From Saccharospirillaceae bacterium (GTDB lineage: Bacteria > Pseudomonadota > Gammaproteobacteria > Pseudomonadales > Oceanobacteraceae), in NCBI GenBank assembly GCA_021208685.1, contig JAJOJJ010000006.1, positions 1 through 54,858 on the forward strand: a stretch of 54,858 nucleotides of DNA, written 5' to 3'. A program made the position numbers and the translations under genes. The notes under the pieces are model-generated. The model did not search any database and was not told the origin of the DNA. It saw nothing but the letters and a program-made list of their open reading frames with translations. Of this stretch, positions 8,763-17,478 are shown piece after piece (the stretch's first letter is position 1; the number at the start of each line of letters is the position of its first letter).

Positions 8763-9692
8763 TTATCGCAACACATGTTTAACCGGCTGCAGCAACGGTG
8801 GCGGCGTTTCGCCCAACGATTCGGCAATGGATATTTCGTTCACCCGGCACAGGGCATCCAGCGGCAGATCATTGGCTTCACAGCCAAACGGCTCTTGCAT
8901 TTCTTCGGATAAAGCATCCAGACCAAAAAAGGTATAAGCCACGATGACGGTAAATAATGCGGCATACCAACCCAGCGATGGCACCAGTCCAAAGGGCAGT
9001 AAATAACAGTATAAATACGCGGTACGGTGTGTCAGTAAGGTATAGGCAAAAGGCAGTGGCGTGGTGGCAATGCGCTCACTCGCCGCCTGCACCGCAGCTA
9101 AACGAGTTAAATGCTCGTCCAGAATACGCAGGCCAACGGAATCAATGTACTGCTGGCGGTAGAGTTCGCCAATAATCCGCCCGGCACGGCGTAAACAATA
9201 TTCCGGCGGATTCTGATGGCGGAATACACGCTCGATATCCTCATCACTTAACCAGGATTTTAATTCGTTACGGCTGTCCTGCTTGCGCAATGAACCACGC
9301 AGCGCATGACAATGTGCGGCACACCAGTAAAGTAAATGATGGCGTAATGTTCCCGCCGCTGAATGCTCTGCCTCAATATCCAGGAGTGTTTCACTGGAAC
9401 GCGCCAGACTGCGGATTTCGTACACCATTTCGCCCCACTGTTTACGCGCTTCCCACCAGCGCTCATAAGAAGCGTTATTACGGAAGCCAAGAAAAATGGA
9501 TAACGCGACCCCCAATAGCGTAAAGGGTGCAAGGGAAAATTCAGGAATATTCAGCCACTGCCGCTCATGCAGCGCACTGACCGCGGCGGTGAATAAGCCG
9601 ACCGTCAGAAGATGCGGAAAAATACGCGGCACAACCGAACCACGGATCACAAACAGCAGCGCAATGGCATTGGGGCGTGGACGGACAATCAT
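8763..9692 (-). CDS. Bestrophin-family ion channel (YneE/UPF0187-like)
   Basis: 309 residues with the bestrophin pattern: an early membrane helix (~20-40), a second pair including FTLLGVALSIFLGFRNNASYERWWEARKQWG, and a later hydrophobic pair around 215-255 followed by FFGLDALSEEMQEPFG, a signature of the bacterial family. Bacterial bestrophins form pentameric ion channels in the inner membrane. The C-terminal segment LPLDALCRVNEISIAESLG is also typical. It lies 24 bp downstream of the NhaC-type gene on the same strand and is probably co-transcribed, which suggests a role in ion or pH balance. Confidence 0.9.
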   Translation of the reverse strand: MIVRPRPNAIALLFVIRGSVVPRIFPHLLTVGLFTAAVSALHERQWLNIPEFSLAPFTLLGVALSIFLGFRNNASYERWWEARKQWGEMVYEIRSLARSSETLLDIEAEHSAAGTLRHHLLYWCAAHCHALRGSLRKQDSRNELKSWLSDEDIERVFRHQNPPEYCLRRAGRIIGELYRQQYIDSVGLRILDEHLTRLAAVQAASERIATTPLPFAYTLLTHRTAYLYCYLLPFGLVPSLGWYAALFTVIVAYTFFGLDALSEEMQEPFGCEANDLPLDALCRVNEISIAESLGETPPPLLQPVKHVLR

Positions 9693-9716
9693 AAAAAAAC
9701 CTTTTTAAAGCGACAC

Positions 9717-11093
9717 TCAGCGTGCCACAGGCTTACCAATAACCACAGAGATCAATGCAACCGCACCCAGCGCCCAGCAATAAGTCACCGCGCTCACCAG
9801 TTGTAACGGCGACAACGCCGCCAGCGAGGCGGCCAACAGCATCTGCGCACCGTAAGGAATAACGCCCTGCACCACGCAGGAGGCAATGTCCATCAGGCTG
9901 GCGCTGCGTCTTGGATCAACACCGTAGCGCTCAGCAATGTCTTTCGCCAGACTGCCGGAAATAATAATAGCTACGGTATTGTTGGCGGTACACAGGTTAG
10001 CCAGCGCGACCGAGGCCACGATGCTGAATTCACCGGCGCGACGGTGATCTTTGGTTTCGCGCCCTCTGCGGCTCAGTCGGTCAATAAAAGCGCCGATCCA
10101 GGCCAGGCCGCCGCCCGCTTTCATCAGCGCGGCCAGACCACCAATGAAAATCGACAGGATCATAATCTCCTGCATGCTGCCGTAACCGGCGTAAATATCT
10201 TTTGCCCAGTTCGCCAGATGATAGTCCTCTATCCGTATCAGCCCGATCACACCGGCCAGAACAATACCGGCAAATAACACCAATAAAACATTCAGACCAC
10301 TGAGCGCCAGCCCAAGCACCGCGATATAAGGCAGCACCAGCCACAGATCGTAATCCCTCACCTGCTGTGCCTCGCTGGCCGCCCCCTGATAAGCCAGCCA
10401 TAACAGGGTGATCATCGCCGCCGGTAAGGCAATTTTAAAATTCATGCGGAATTTATCGCGCATATCACACCCCTGGGTGCGGGTTGCGGCAATGGTGGTA
10501 TCAGAAATGATCGACAGGTTATCGCCAAACATCGCACCGCCCATCACCGTGCCGATGGTCAGCACCGTCGATAATTCCGTAGCCTCACTGATGCCTACCG
10601 CAATCGGTGCAAGGGCGGCGATGGTGCCCATCGAGGTACCCATCGAAGTGGCTATAAAAGCGGTCATCACAAACAGCCCCGGCAACACCAGCGGCGCCGG
10701 AATCAGGCTGAGACCAAAATTCACCGTCGCATCCACACCACCAATGGCCTTGGCCACACTGGCAAAGCCACCGGCCAGCAGGAAAATCAGCACCATGGTA
10801 ATCAGTGTGTTATCGGCACAGCCACGGATCAGCGTATCGACGCGCTGATTCAGCGTGCCACGGGCCAGCAACAGTGCCAGCAGAATGGCCGGCAGAATCG
10901 CCACCGGCGCTGGCACCTGATAAAAGGCGAAATCCACCCCGGCCTGCTGATAATACAGACCGCCACCAATAAACAGCGCCAGAAACAAACCAATCGGCAA
11001 CAAGGCAAGCGCGGATGGGGCTACAGAGGCCTGAGAAAGCGCGGCGGAAGAAGACGCCGCAGCGCCAGAATCAGAAGAAGTGTTAAGACTCAC
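9717..11093 (-). CDS. NhaC-family sodium/proton antiporter
   Basis: 458 residues with about eleven hydrophobic segments. GTSMGTIAALAPIAVGIS and GGAMFGDNLSIISDTTIAA are NhaC-family signatures, as is the late LCTANNTVAIIISG. The start is GTG 11093, preceded by a modest ribosome site, and the first ~28 residues are a Ser/Ala-rich cytoplasmic tail of unusual composition. The likely role is Na+ (or organic ion) exchange for protons across the inner membrane. It is the first gene of a two-gene unit with the bestrophin. Confidence 0.88.
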   Translation of the reverse strand: MSLNTSSDSGAAASSSAALSQASVAPSALALLPIGLFLALFIGGGLYYQQAGVDFAFYQVPAPVAILPAILLALLLARGTLNQRVDTLIRGCADNTLITMVLIFLLAGGFASVAKAIGGVDATVNFGLSLIPAPLVLPGLFVMTAFIATSMGTSMGTIAALAPIAVGISEATELSTVLTIGTVMGGAMFGDNLSIISDTTIAATRTQGCDMRDKFRMNFKIALPAAMITLLWLAYQGAASEAQQVRDYDLWLVLPYIAVLGLALSGLNVLLVLFAGIVLAGVIGLIRIEDYHLANWAKDIYAGYGSMQEIMILSIFIGGLAALMKAGGGLAWIGAFIDRLSRRGRETKDHRRAGEFSIVASVALANLCTANNTVAIIISGSLAKDIAERYGVDPRRSASLMDIASCVVQGVIPYGAQMLLAASLAALSPLQLVSAVTYCWALGAVALISVVIGKPVAR

Positions 11094-11183
11094 GGGAGCA
11101 GTCCTGCCAGCAAATGAAAGGCGGGCATTGTAAAGGAAGCATCCGTTATTCTTAAGAACAAATAATTATGAGGGCATAACTGA

Positions 11184-11366
11184 CCGGATGCGGATGTGAC
11201 TCAGATTACCTGCTCTGAAGCGGTTGAGGCAGAACAACGTCAGCGCAGAAAACTCACCAGAACCAAGGGCGGATTTCCAACGGAGAAGCGCTTGCTCAAG
11301 CCGCTGTATGCCGGTATTTTGAATGCGTCAGAGCCTGCACTGGCCCGGTTCAAAACTGAAATCTGA
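11184..11366 (+). pseudogene. IS256-type transposase C-terminal remnant
   Basis: An open stretch without a start codon, bounded by stops, reads EAEQRQRRKLTRTKGGFPTE then KRLLKPLYAGILNAS. This resembles the C-terminal end of IS256/Mutator-type transposases, where a KLTRTKG.FPNE.SLLKLLY motif is common. The rest of the transposase and the ends of the element are missing. The gene count here therefore includes a decayed insertion between nhaC and the solute-binding-protein gene. The call is from memory of the family pattern and could be wrong. Confidence 0.5.
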
Positions 11367-11512
11367 CGCTGTCACAGCGATCGATTCACGTTGCTGGACG
11401 GTTGGAAGTTCACACAGACCGTTACCTGACACAGAACTCTGAACACCTTCAGGAAACGCAGCAACAACAAAAACGACCATACCCCATATTCACAGCAACC
11501 AGGATAATTACA

Positions 11513-12181
11513 ATGAAAGGCTGCATTTCAGTGACACTATTGGCTGCGATTTTCATGGCTTTTTCCAGCGCTCACGCAAAGGTAAGAGTAGGAATGATTG
11601 AGGGAATCCCAAGTGCAATCAATTATTCTGAAGGAAAATTTTCCGGCACCTACGGATCATATTACCAATGCGTGCTGGAAAAATTACCCGGAGGCTATGA
11701 CGTTATTCCATTACCTCTGACCCGATTGATTTTTTCACTGGAAAACGGCGAAGTGGATATTGCTATCCCTATGGTAAAAACCAAAGAGAGAGATAAATTT
11801 GCCATTTTTTCTGACCCGATCAAAGAGTCATCCTTCTTAATCTTCGTCAAAACCCCACAATCAAACTATGAAGAACTGAATGGAAAAACCATTGCGACCA
11901 TACGCAGTGGCGCACATGTTGAGGTTATTTTGAGCAGAAATGGGATATTAACCGAAGTAACAAACTATGAATCGGCAATAAAGATGGCAGCAACAGGACG
12001 GGTCGATGCAGCGGTCATTCCTGACAGCCTTGAAAACGCCTTAAGCCACTTAACCCATGACCTATACAGAGATGTTTTCTGGACGCAAAACTCTGGCATT
12101 TATACCAACAATAAATTATTGGATTTGCACTCAACAATAAACTCGTTAATCTCCACCTGCAAACAACAGAAAACAACATAA
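11513..12181 (+). CDS. Periplasmic solute-binding protein (family 3 type), orphan
   Basis: From ATG 11513 the product is 222 residues with a clear signal peptide (cleavage after ...FSSAHA, residue ~22) and an AGGATAA ribosome site; the longer open frame from 11402 would bury the signal peptide and is rejected. The mature protein follows the bacterial extracellular solute-binding pattern: VRVGMIEGIPSA, PLTRLIFSLENGEVDIAIPM, KERDKFAIFSDPI, and ELNGKTIATIRSGAHVE. No permease or ATPase gene is near, so it is either a stand-alone sensor/binding protein or a remnant. The DNA is noticeably AT-rich compared with neighbours and the gene is flanked by a transposase remnant and repeats, suggesting acquisition. 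Confidence 0.8.
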   Translation: MKGCISVTLLAAIFMAFSSAHAKVRVGMIEGIPSAINYSEGKFSGTYGSYYQCVLEKLPGGYDVIPLPLTRLIFSLENGEVDIAIPMVKTKERDKFAIFSDPIKESSFLIFVKTPQSNYEELNGKTIATIRSGAHVEVILSRNGILTEVTNYESAIKMAATGRVDAAVIPDSLENALSHLTHDLYRDVFWTQNSGIYTNNKLLDLHSTINSLISTCKQQKTT

Positions 12182-12302
12182 TAATCAATGTAAAACCCTG
12201 TCAGAAATGCCCGGCAGGACGCCACCGCTACATAACCCGTCAATAGAGTAGTCGCGAGCCTGAGTAAATGCAGGGCTGATTCCATCGCGGATAAGATCCG
12301 AT

Positions 12303-12446
12303 CCTACCGTTCGATGTTTGGTTTATATCCGGCGTTGCGGCTGAATTCATGCGCCTGCTGAATCGAGCAGTATCGCGGGCATGGCCCGCTCCTACCATTT
12401 GGCGTTTGGTTTATATCCGGCGTTGTGGCTGAATTCATGCGCCTGC
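12303..12446. repeat. Two 56-bp direct repeats around a REP-like hairpin
   Basis: 12303-12358 and 12391-12446 share nearly all bases (both run CCTACC... to ...TTCATGCGCCTGC), at a period of 88. Between them lies TATCGCGGGCATGGCCCGCT, a palindromic motif of the REP-like type scattered between genes in many gammaproteobacteria. Confidence 0.8.
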
Positions 12447-12512
12447 AGGACGCCGGTTTGAATAATACTGCGCCGGTACGCCCCGGCATGGATGCCGGGC
12501 GAGCGAATAGGG

Positions 12513-12585
12513 CCATGGACAATTTTGTCGGGAACAAAATTGAGCAGCCGCAGGCTGATCCGCAGGGCGAAGGGCAGGATGCCCG
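12513..12585 (+). repeat. Dispersed palindromic repeat, copy 2
   Basis: Same orientation as copy 1 at 8500-8572, with two substitutions in 73 bases, one in the first hairpin loop and one between stems 2 and 3. All three stems are intact. Confidence 0.85.
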
Positions 12586-12843
12586 GAGTACCGCCCATTA
12601 TTCGCGTTACCGAGATCGCAGAATTATTCAGTGTGGAGTAAGTCCTGCACAGCGCGAAGCGGGCCGACTGTGTGCTCCTGCACAATCTGCATTTCCGCCA
12701 TCCATGGCGGTCAGGAGTAAGCGCCCGACCGGCGTGAGGGGTAAGACCCCTCAAAGAGGTCATAGGGCCGGGCGGCAGCCCAAAAAGCCAGCCCGCGCAG
12801 CGGCTACAACTCAGAACACAAGGCCTTCCAAGACCAACCAAAA

Positions 12844-12993
12844 CGACTGCCGAAACAGCCGTGTTTATCCTCAGGCGGCAGGCACAACTACGCAGAGCGT
12901 AGTAGCGAGTCAAAAAAAACGACTGCCGGAGCAGTCGTCGTATATCCTCTCAGGCGGCAGGCACGACTTCGCAGAGCGTAGTCGTGAGCCTGT
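12844..12993. repeat. Tandem 75-bp repeat at the 3' end of ffh
   Basis: Unit 1 at 12844-12918 and unit 2 at 12919-12993 both begin CGACTGCC and share CTCAGGCGGCAGGCAC, followed by a small stem around CGCAGAGCGTAGT. Unit 2 carries the intact ffh terminator; the matching hairpin in unit 1 is imperfect, as if a terminator-bearing unit had been duplicated and one copy had decayed. Confidence 0.75.
12911..12936 (-). terminator. Rho-independent terminator of ffh
   Basis: Read on the minus strand: CGACTGC, a four-base loop, GCAGTCG and then eight T. It lies 75 bp after the ffh stop codon and is the only strong hairpin plus T-run in the region. Confidence 0.85.
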
Positions 12994-13010
12994 CAGTCCC
13001 TTACCGGTAC

Positions 13011-14420
13011 TCAGCGCATCGGTGGCATACCACCACCAAACGGGCCACCGCCGCCACCGAAGGGGCCACCCGCTCCGCCCATACCGCCCATGGCACGCAT
13101 CATTTTGCGCATGCCACCTTTGGCAGTGACTTTTTTCATCATTTTCTGCATTTGTGAGTGCTGTTTCAGTACGCGGTTAACATCCTGAATCTGGGTGCCG
13201 GAACCGGCGGCAATGCGTTTTTTCCGCGAGCCGTTGATTTTATCGGGAAAGCGGCGCTCATCGGGGGTCATGGAATAAATGATGGATTCCATCTGCTTAA
13301 AATTTTTCTCCGCCGCATCCGTCTGTTTCGCCATCTGCGACATGTTGCCCATACCCGGCAATTTATCCAGCATGGAGGTCAGGCCACCCATATTTTTCAT
13401 CTGCTGAATCTGGTCGAGGAAATCCTCTAAATCAAAACCTTTACCGGTCTTGATTTTTTTCGCCAGTTTTTCGGCTTTCTGTTTATCGATGGTACGTTCG
13501 GCTTCTTCCACCAGCGTGAGGATGTCACCCAGATCAAGAATACGGGACGCTACACGATCCGGATGAAAAGGCTCCAGCGCATCGACTTTCTCACCCATGC
13601 CCATAAATTTAATAGGCTTACCGGTAATATGACGCACGGACAGCGCAGCACCACCACGGGCATCACCGTCGGCCTTGGTCAGAATCACACCGGTTAACGG
13701 CAGCGCTTCGTTAAAGGCTTTGGCGGTATTGGCAGCATCCTGACCGGTCATGGCGTCCACCACGAACAGGGTCTCCACCGGATTAATTCCGGCGTGCAGC
13801 GCCTTGATTTCGGCCATCATCTCTTCGTCAACGGCGAGACGACCGGCGGTGTCCACCAGCAGCACATCGGCGTGGGCACGCTTGGCCGCATCGATAGCAC
13901 CACGGGCGATATCCAGCGGTTTCTGATCCGGTGACGACGGATGGAACAAGGCACCGACATCGTTGGCCAGAGTTTCCAGCTGTTTGATCGCCGCCGGACG
14001 GTAAACGTCAGCAGAAACCACCATGACCTTTTTCTTTTCACGCTCGGCCAGGAATTTGGCCAGCTTGGCCACGGTCGTGGTTTTACCCGCGCCCTGCAGA
14101 CCCGCCATCAGCACAATGGCCGGTGGCTGCACAGCCAGGTTCAGCTTCTCGTTGGCATCGCCCATGACTTTCTGTAATTCGTCATGAACAATTTTCAGGA
14201 ACACCTGACCCGGATTCAGACTCTTAAGCACCTCGGTGCCGATGGCGCGCTCTTTTACCTGCTCGGTAAAGGCTTTCACCACCGGCAGTGCTACGTCGGC
14301 TTCCAGCAGCGCCATGCGCACTTCGCGCACGGTACTTTTAATATTTTCTTCCGTCAGCTTGGCCTGGCCGGTAATGCTTTTAAGGGCATTCCCCAGGCGG
14401 TCGGTAAGGCTCTCAAACAT
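13011..14420 (-). CDS. ffh: Signal recognition particle protein Ffh
   Basis: 469 residues, in the usual range. N domain (~1-85), G domain with P-loop GLQGAGKTTT (~107-116), DTAGR, TKADGDARGGAA and GxGEK elements, then the methionine-rich M domain (~300-430) with MLDKLPGMGNM and the SRP RNA-binding segment RRFPDKINGSRKKRIAAGSG. The tail is glycine-rich and ends GGGMPPMR. With 4.5S RNA it targets nascent membrane proteins to FtsY. It is divergent from ypjD at 14592, a common arrangement in gammaproteobacteria. Start ATG 14420 fits the conserved MFESLTDRL. Confidence 0.97.
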   Translation of the reverse strand: MFESLTDRLGNALKSITGQAKLTEENIKSTVREVRMALLEADVALPVVKAFTEQVKERAIGTEVLKSLNPGQVFLKIVHDELQKVMGDANEKLNLAVQPPAIVLMAGLQGAGKTTTVAKLAKFLAEREKKKVMVVSADVYRPAAIKQLETLANDVGALFHPSSPDQKPLDIARGAIDAAKRAHADVLLVDTAGRLAVDEEMMAEIKALHAGINPVETLFVVDAMTGQDAANTAKAFNEALPLTGVILTKADGDARGGAALSVRHITGKPIKFMGMGEKVDALEPFHPDRVASRILDLGDILTLVEEAERTIDKQKAEKLAKKIKTGKGFDLEDFLDQIQQMKNMGGLTSMLDKLPGMGNMSQMAKQTDAAEKNFKQMESIIYSMTPDERRFPDKINGSRKKRIAAGSGTQIQDVNRVLKQHSQMQKMMKKVTAKGGMRKMMRAMGGMGGAGGPFGGGGGPFGGGMPPMR

Positions 14421-14591
14421 CGCGATGACTCGTACCCAGATACAAAACAGCCGGCAGTATACCCCGGCAAAGCGCAGGCCCCAAACTCCGTACCCATCCG
14501 TCGCGCTTCACCCGGTCTGTCACAGCCGCACAGTGCTCTTTTACCCGTTTGCGGCATGTGCGAAACTGCCGCCCTCTGAAGAGGATTTTTC

Positions 14592-15389
14592 ATGTCAGGA
14601 TTAGTATTGGCGCTGCCCGCCGCCGGGTTTTATCTGTTTGCCGCATGGCGCCAGTGGCAGATTGTCAGCGGACGCAGGCCCGCTAACCGCATACCAGTGC
14701 TGATGAGTACCATGATCGCGGCCCTGCTGCATCTGGGCTATATCGGTATTGAGATGCTGGGACGCGAGCATATTAACTTTGCCATGTTCGAAGTCGGCTC
14801 ACTGATCAGCTGGGTGATTACCCTACTGCTGTTGTTTTCCGGCTGGAAAAAACCGGTCGACAATCTGTTTATCGGCCTGCTGCCGATGGCTGCGGTGATT
14901 CTGCTGTGCGCTGCGCTTTCGGCTCAGCAAATGCCTCTTGAGCAACTCAGTTATGGTCTGGCCTGGCATATTTTGCTGTCGGTGCTGGCCTATGCCGTTT
15001 TTACCATTGCGGCTGTGCAGTCGGTGCTGCTGTATCTGCAGGATCTGGCGCTGAAAAAGCGTCAGACCCGTGGTCTGGTTCAGGCGCTGCCACCGTTACA
15101 GACCATGGATCTGCTGCTGTTTGAAATGGTCTGGCTGGGGATGATTCTGCTGACCGCCGCTTTTGCTATTGGCTGGCCGTTTGTGTTTGATCTGAAAGCC
15201 CAGCATCTGCTGCATAAGGTGGTATTTGCCAGCCTGGGTTGGATGGTATTTGCCATCTTGCTGGTCGGCCGCTACCGCTTTGGCTGGCGTGGCGTTGTTG
15301 CCAGCCGCTGGACACTGATTGGCACCGGCTTTCTGGTACTGTCGTATTTCGGCACAAAATTTGTGCTGGAAATGGTACTGCAGCGCTGA
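14592..15389 (+). CDS. ypjD: YpjD/CcsA-family inner-membrane protein
   Basis: 265 residues with about eight hydrophobic segments. It contains the CcsA-type signature region around LAWHILLSVLAYAVFTIAAVQS and a later HLLHKVVFASLGWMVFAILL. The family is annotated as cytochrome c assembly protein; the role of the gammaproteobacterial YpjD itself is not settled. The gene is divergent from ffh and upstream of the CorB-like gene, the usual ffh-ypjD-yfjD order of this class. The ribosome site GAAGAGGA precedes ATG 14592. Confidence 0.88.
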   Translation: MSGLVLALPAAGFYLFAAWRQWQIVSGRRPANRIPVLMSTMIAALLHLGYIGIEMLGREHINFAMFEVGSLISWVITLLLLFSGWKKPVDNLFIGLLPMAAVILLCAALSAQQMPLEQLSYGLAWHILLSVLAYAVFTIAAVQSVLLYLQDLALKKRQTRGLVQALPPLQTMDLLLFEMVWLGMILLTAAFAIGWPFVFDLKAQHLLHKVVFASLGWMVFAILLVGRYRFGWRGVVASRWTLIGTGFLVLSYFGTKFVLEMVLQR

Positions 15390-15487
15390 TTCAGCCAGCC
15401 TCCGGCATGTGACAGGCGGCTGTCGCAGTTGACAGCCCGGCTTCCGCCTCTATGATGGCGGGATCTTACTATCAAAAGGATCCCGTC

Positions 15488-16774
15488 TTGAGTGACGTTC
15501 CCTTAAGTGTGCTGTTCGGCATACTGGTTCTGTTAATCATCTTATCTGGATTTTTCTCTAGCTCCGAAACCGGCATGATGTCGCTTAACCGTTACCGGTT
15601 ACGGCATATGGCCAAAAACAAGCACAAGGGGGCGATGCGAGCCACCAAACTGCTGGAAAAACCCGATCGTCTGATCGGTACCATTCTTACCGGTAATAAC
15701 CTGGTCAACTTCGCCGCCGCCGCTCTGGCAACCATCATCAGTCAGCGTCTTTGGCCGGACAATCCCGATCTCGCCGTGTTTGTTAACACCATTCTGTTTA
15801 CCTTGGTGGTGCTGATTTTTGCCGAGCTGACCCCCAAAACACTGGCGGCCATTGCACCGGAAAAAATTGCCTTTCCGGCCTCGCGGGCATTGTTGGCTGT
15901 TCAGTGGCTGCTGCAACCTTTTGTCTGGTTTGTAAACACCATTGCCAATGCTTTGCTGCGTCTGGTGCGGGTGGATGTGAACAACACCACACCGGATAAC
16001 CTCAGTACCGAAGAGCTGCGCACCATTGTGCGTGAAGCCGGTTCGATGATTCCGAAGCGCCACCAGCATATGCTGATCAGCATTCTTGATCTGGAGAAAA
16101 TGACCGTAAACGACATCATGGTGCCGCGTACCGAGCTGGTCGGTATCGATCTGAACGATGATATCGAGACGGTAACACACCAGCTGCGTACCACTCAGCA
16201 TACGCGCCTGCCGGTGTATCGCGGCGACATCAATAACGTCGTCGGCATACTTCATACACGCAATATCAGCCGGTTTTTAAACAGCGGTGATCTGCTGAAA
16301 GACGATCTGGAAAAAACCTGCCGCGAGCCCTACTTCATTCCTGAAAGTACGCCACTGCATACCCAGCTGTTTAATTTCCAGAAAAATAAACGCCGCATCG
16401 CACTGGTTGTCGATGAATATGGCGACGTACAGGGCATTTGTACGCTGGAGGATATTCTCGAAGAAATTGTCGGAGAATTTACCACCGATGTTGTTTCTAC
16501 CGCGTCGCCGGATGTGCATCCGCAGGAAGATGGCAGCTACATTGTCGATGGTGCGGCTTATGTGCGTGACGTCAATAAAGCACTGAAATGGGATCTGCCA
16601 ACCGACGGTCCGAAAACCATCAGCGGTCTGATTGTTGAAATTCTTGAGCATATCCCCGATGCGCCGGTCTGCCTGCGCATTGCTGACTACCGTGTCGAGA
16701 TTCTGCAGATTAAAGACAACACCATCCGTGCCGCCAAAATCACTACCGACCATAAGATAAAACTGCCGGATTAA
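15488..16774 (+). CDS. CorB/YfjD-like CNNM-CBS-CorC_HlyC membrane protein
   Basis: 428 residues from the TTG at 15488, chosen because an AAAAGGA ribosome site lies 8 bases upstream and homology starts at VPLSVLFGILVLL. There is an N-terminal CNNM/DUF21 domain with ~4 membrane helices (FFSSSETGMMSLNRYRLRHMAK, LTGNNLVNFAAAALAT), two CBS domains (~185-310, with VPRTELVGID and VVDEYGDVQGICTLEDILEEIVG) and a C-terminal CorC_HlyC domain (~345-420). The family is linked to magnesium or cobalt transport and resistance. A clear terminator follows 9 bp after the stop. Confidence 0.9.
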   Translation: MSDVPLSVLFGILVLLIILSGFFSSSETGMMSLNRYRLRHMAKNKHKGAMRATKLLEKPDRLIGTILTGNNLVNFAAAALATIISQRLWPDNPDLAVFVNTILFTLVVLIFAELTPKTLAAIAPEKIAFPASRALLAVQWLLQPFVWFVNTIANALLRLVRVDVNNTTPDNLSTEELRTIVREAGSMIPKRHQHMLISILDLEKMTVNDIMVPRTELVGIDLNDDIETVTHQLRTTQHTRLPVYRGDINNVVGILHTRNISRFLNSGDLLKDDLEKTCREPYFIPESTPLHTQLFNFQKNKRRIALVVDEYGDVQGICTLEDILEEIVGEFTTDVVSTASPDVHPQEDGSYIVDGAAYVRDVNKALKWDLPTDGPKTISGLIVEILEHIPDAPVCLRIADYRVEILQIKDNTIRAAKITTDHKIKLPD

Positions 16775-16782
16775 ACACCACC

Positions 16783-16811
16783 GGCTGGCGTTCTGCGCCA
16801 GCCCGTTTTTT
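16783..16811 (+). terminator. Rho-independent terminator after the CorB-like gene
   Basis: GGCTGGCG, five-base loop, CGCCAGCC, followed by CGTTTTTT. Confidence 0.9.
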
Positions 16812-16848
16812 GCCCGCGAGCGTTGCCCTGTTCCTCTTATTTTCTAGC

Positions 16849-17120
16849 TTAAGGCAACTCTGAATAATTCAGTGCCCGCTTCGGCTTACTGAAAACGTTC
16901 AGATCAAGGCGCCACGTTGAAGGCATAACGGGTTACGTCAAAACGTGGCAACACCGAGCTGGATGTTTTCAGCAAGCCCCGAAGGGCGTGGGCTGCAGAG
17001 CGTTTTGACGGTGTTGTCGATTTTATAAAGGACTCGCCATTCACTGCAATCGACGCCTTGTCAAAAGCACTCTGCAGCACTCACGCGAAGCTGTGCAGAA
17101 TTATTCAGAGGTGCCTTAAT
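16849..17120 (+). mobile_element. MITE-like inverted-repeat element, copy B (complete)
   Basis: 272 bp bounded by inverted ends TTAAGGCA(A/C)CTCTGAAT, which match over 22 bases with one mismatch. Its first 208 bases match copy A at 1-222 in reverse orientation. It has no transposase frame, so it would need a transposase in trans; the end sequence recalls some IS5-type insertion sequences, but this is not certain. If the outermost TTAA or TTA belongs to the target, it would be the target duplication. It sits between the CorB-like terminator and the promoter of the ParD-like gene. Confidence 0.85.
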
Positions 17121-17265
17121 CGCTCCTTCGCTTACCTTCTGATCCATTCGTCATCGCCATCGGTACGACGGCACAAACACTCTGTTGCATAAACAGGCCT
17201 GCGCTCGGCATGCCCGGCAACATATGAAACGTATATACTTCGTGTAATTCAATCGGGAGACTGCT

Positions 17266-17478
17266 ATGGGAATTGTTAAAATCTCTGACGATCTGCACGA
17301 AGAGATCCGTGACGCCAGTGCGTCGATGTCGCGCTCCATTAATGCCCAGGCCGAATTCTGGATCAAAATCGGTATGCTGGCCGAGTTTTATCCTGACCTC
17401 ACTTACCCGCAACTGACGCGCAAGTTGCTGAGCGGCAAAGCGCTGCCATTGAAGGAGTTGCTGCACGATGCTGATTAA
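17266..17478 (+). CDS. ParD-like antitoxin-family protein
   Basis: 70 residues beginning MGIVKISDDLHEEIRDASAS, a ribbon-helix-helix type N-terminus, followed by SRSINAQAEFWIKIGMLAE, the pattern of the ParD-like family (not classical ParD). A strong CGGGAG ribosome site lies 6-7 bases before ATG 17266. The 3' end overlaps the map start by 11 bp, so the two are translationally coupled, in the position where a TA system would carry its toxin. The upstream ~145 bp includes a GTATATAC palindrome at 17231-17238 that overlaps a possible -10 box (TATACT) and could be an autoregulatory operator; that is inference. No ParE-like toxin is present. Confidence 0.8.
   Translation: MGIVKISDDLHEEIRDASASMSRSINAQAEFWIKIGMLAEFYPDLTYPQLTRKLLSGKALPLKELLHDAD

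Larger units (their letters stand above)
12182..13010. other. 829-bp repeat-rich intergenic region
   Basis: No convincing gene. It contains, in order, two direct repeats at 12303-12446 with a GC-rich hairpin (CGGGCATGGCCCG) between them; a perfect CCCGGCAT/ATGCCGGG stem at 12482-12499; copy 2 of the dispersed 73-mer; a CCGCCATCCATGGCGG hairpin near 12690-12705; and a tandem 75-bp repeat that includes the ffh terminator. An open frame running through it (12425-13129) overlaps the 3' end of ffh and is rejected. Confidence 0.75.

Noticed and set aside
12620-12631. AGAATTATTCAG resembling the end of the inverted-repeat element
   Set aside because: Only 12 bases match and the rest of the element is absent; chance or a very old trace.
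12425-13129. 234-codon open frame in the repeat region
   Set aside because: It runs through repeats, the ffh terminator and the ffh 3' end; it has no family-like sequence.
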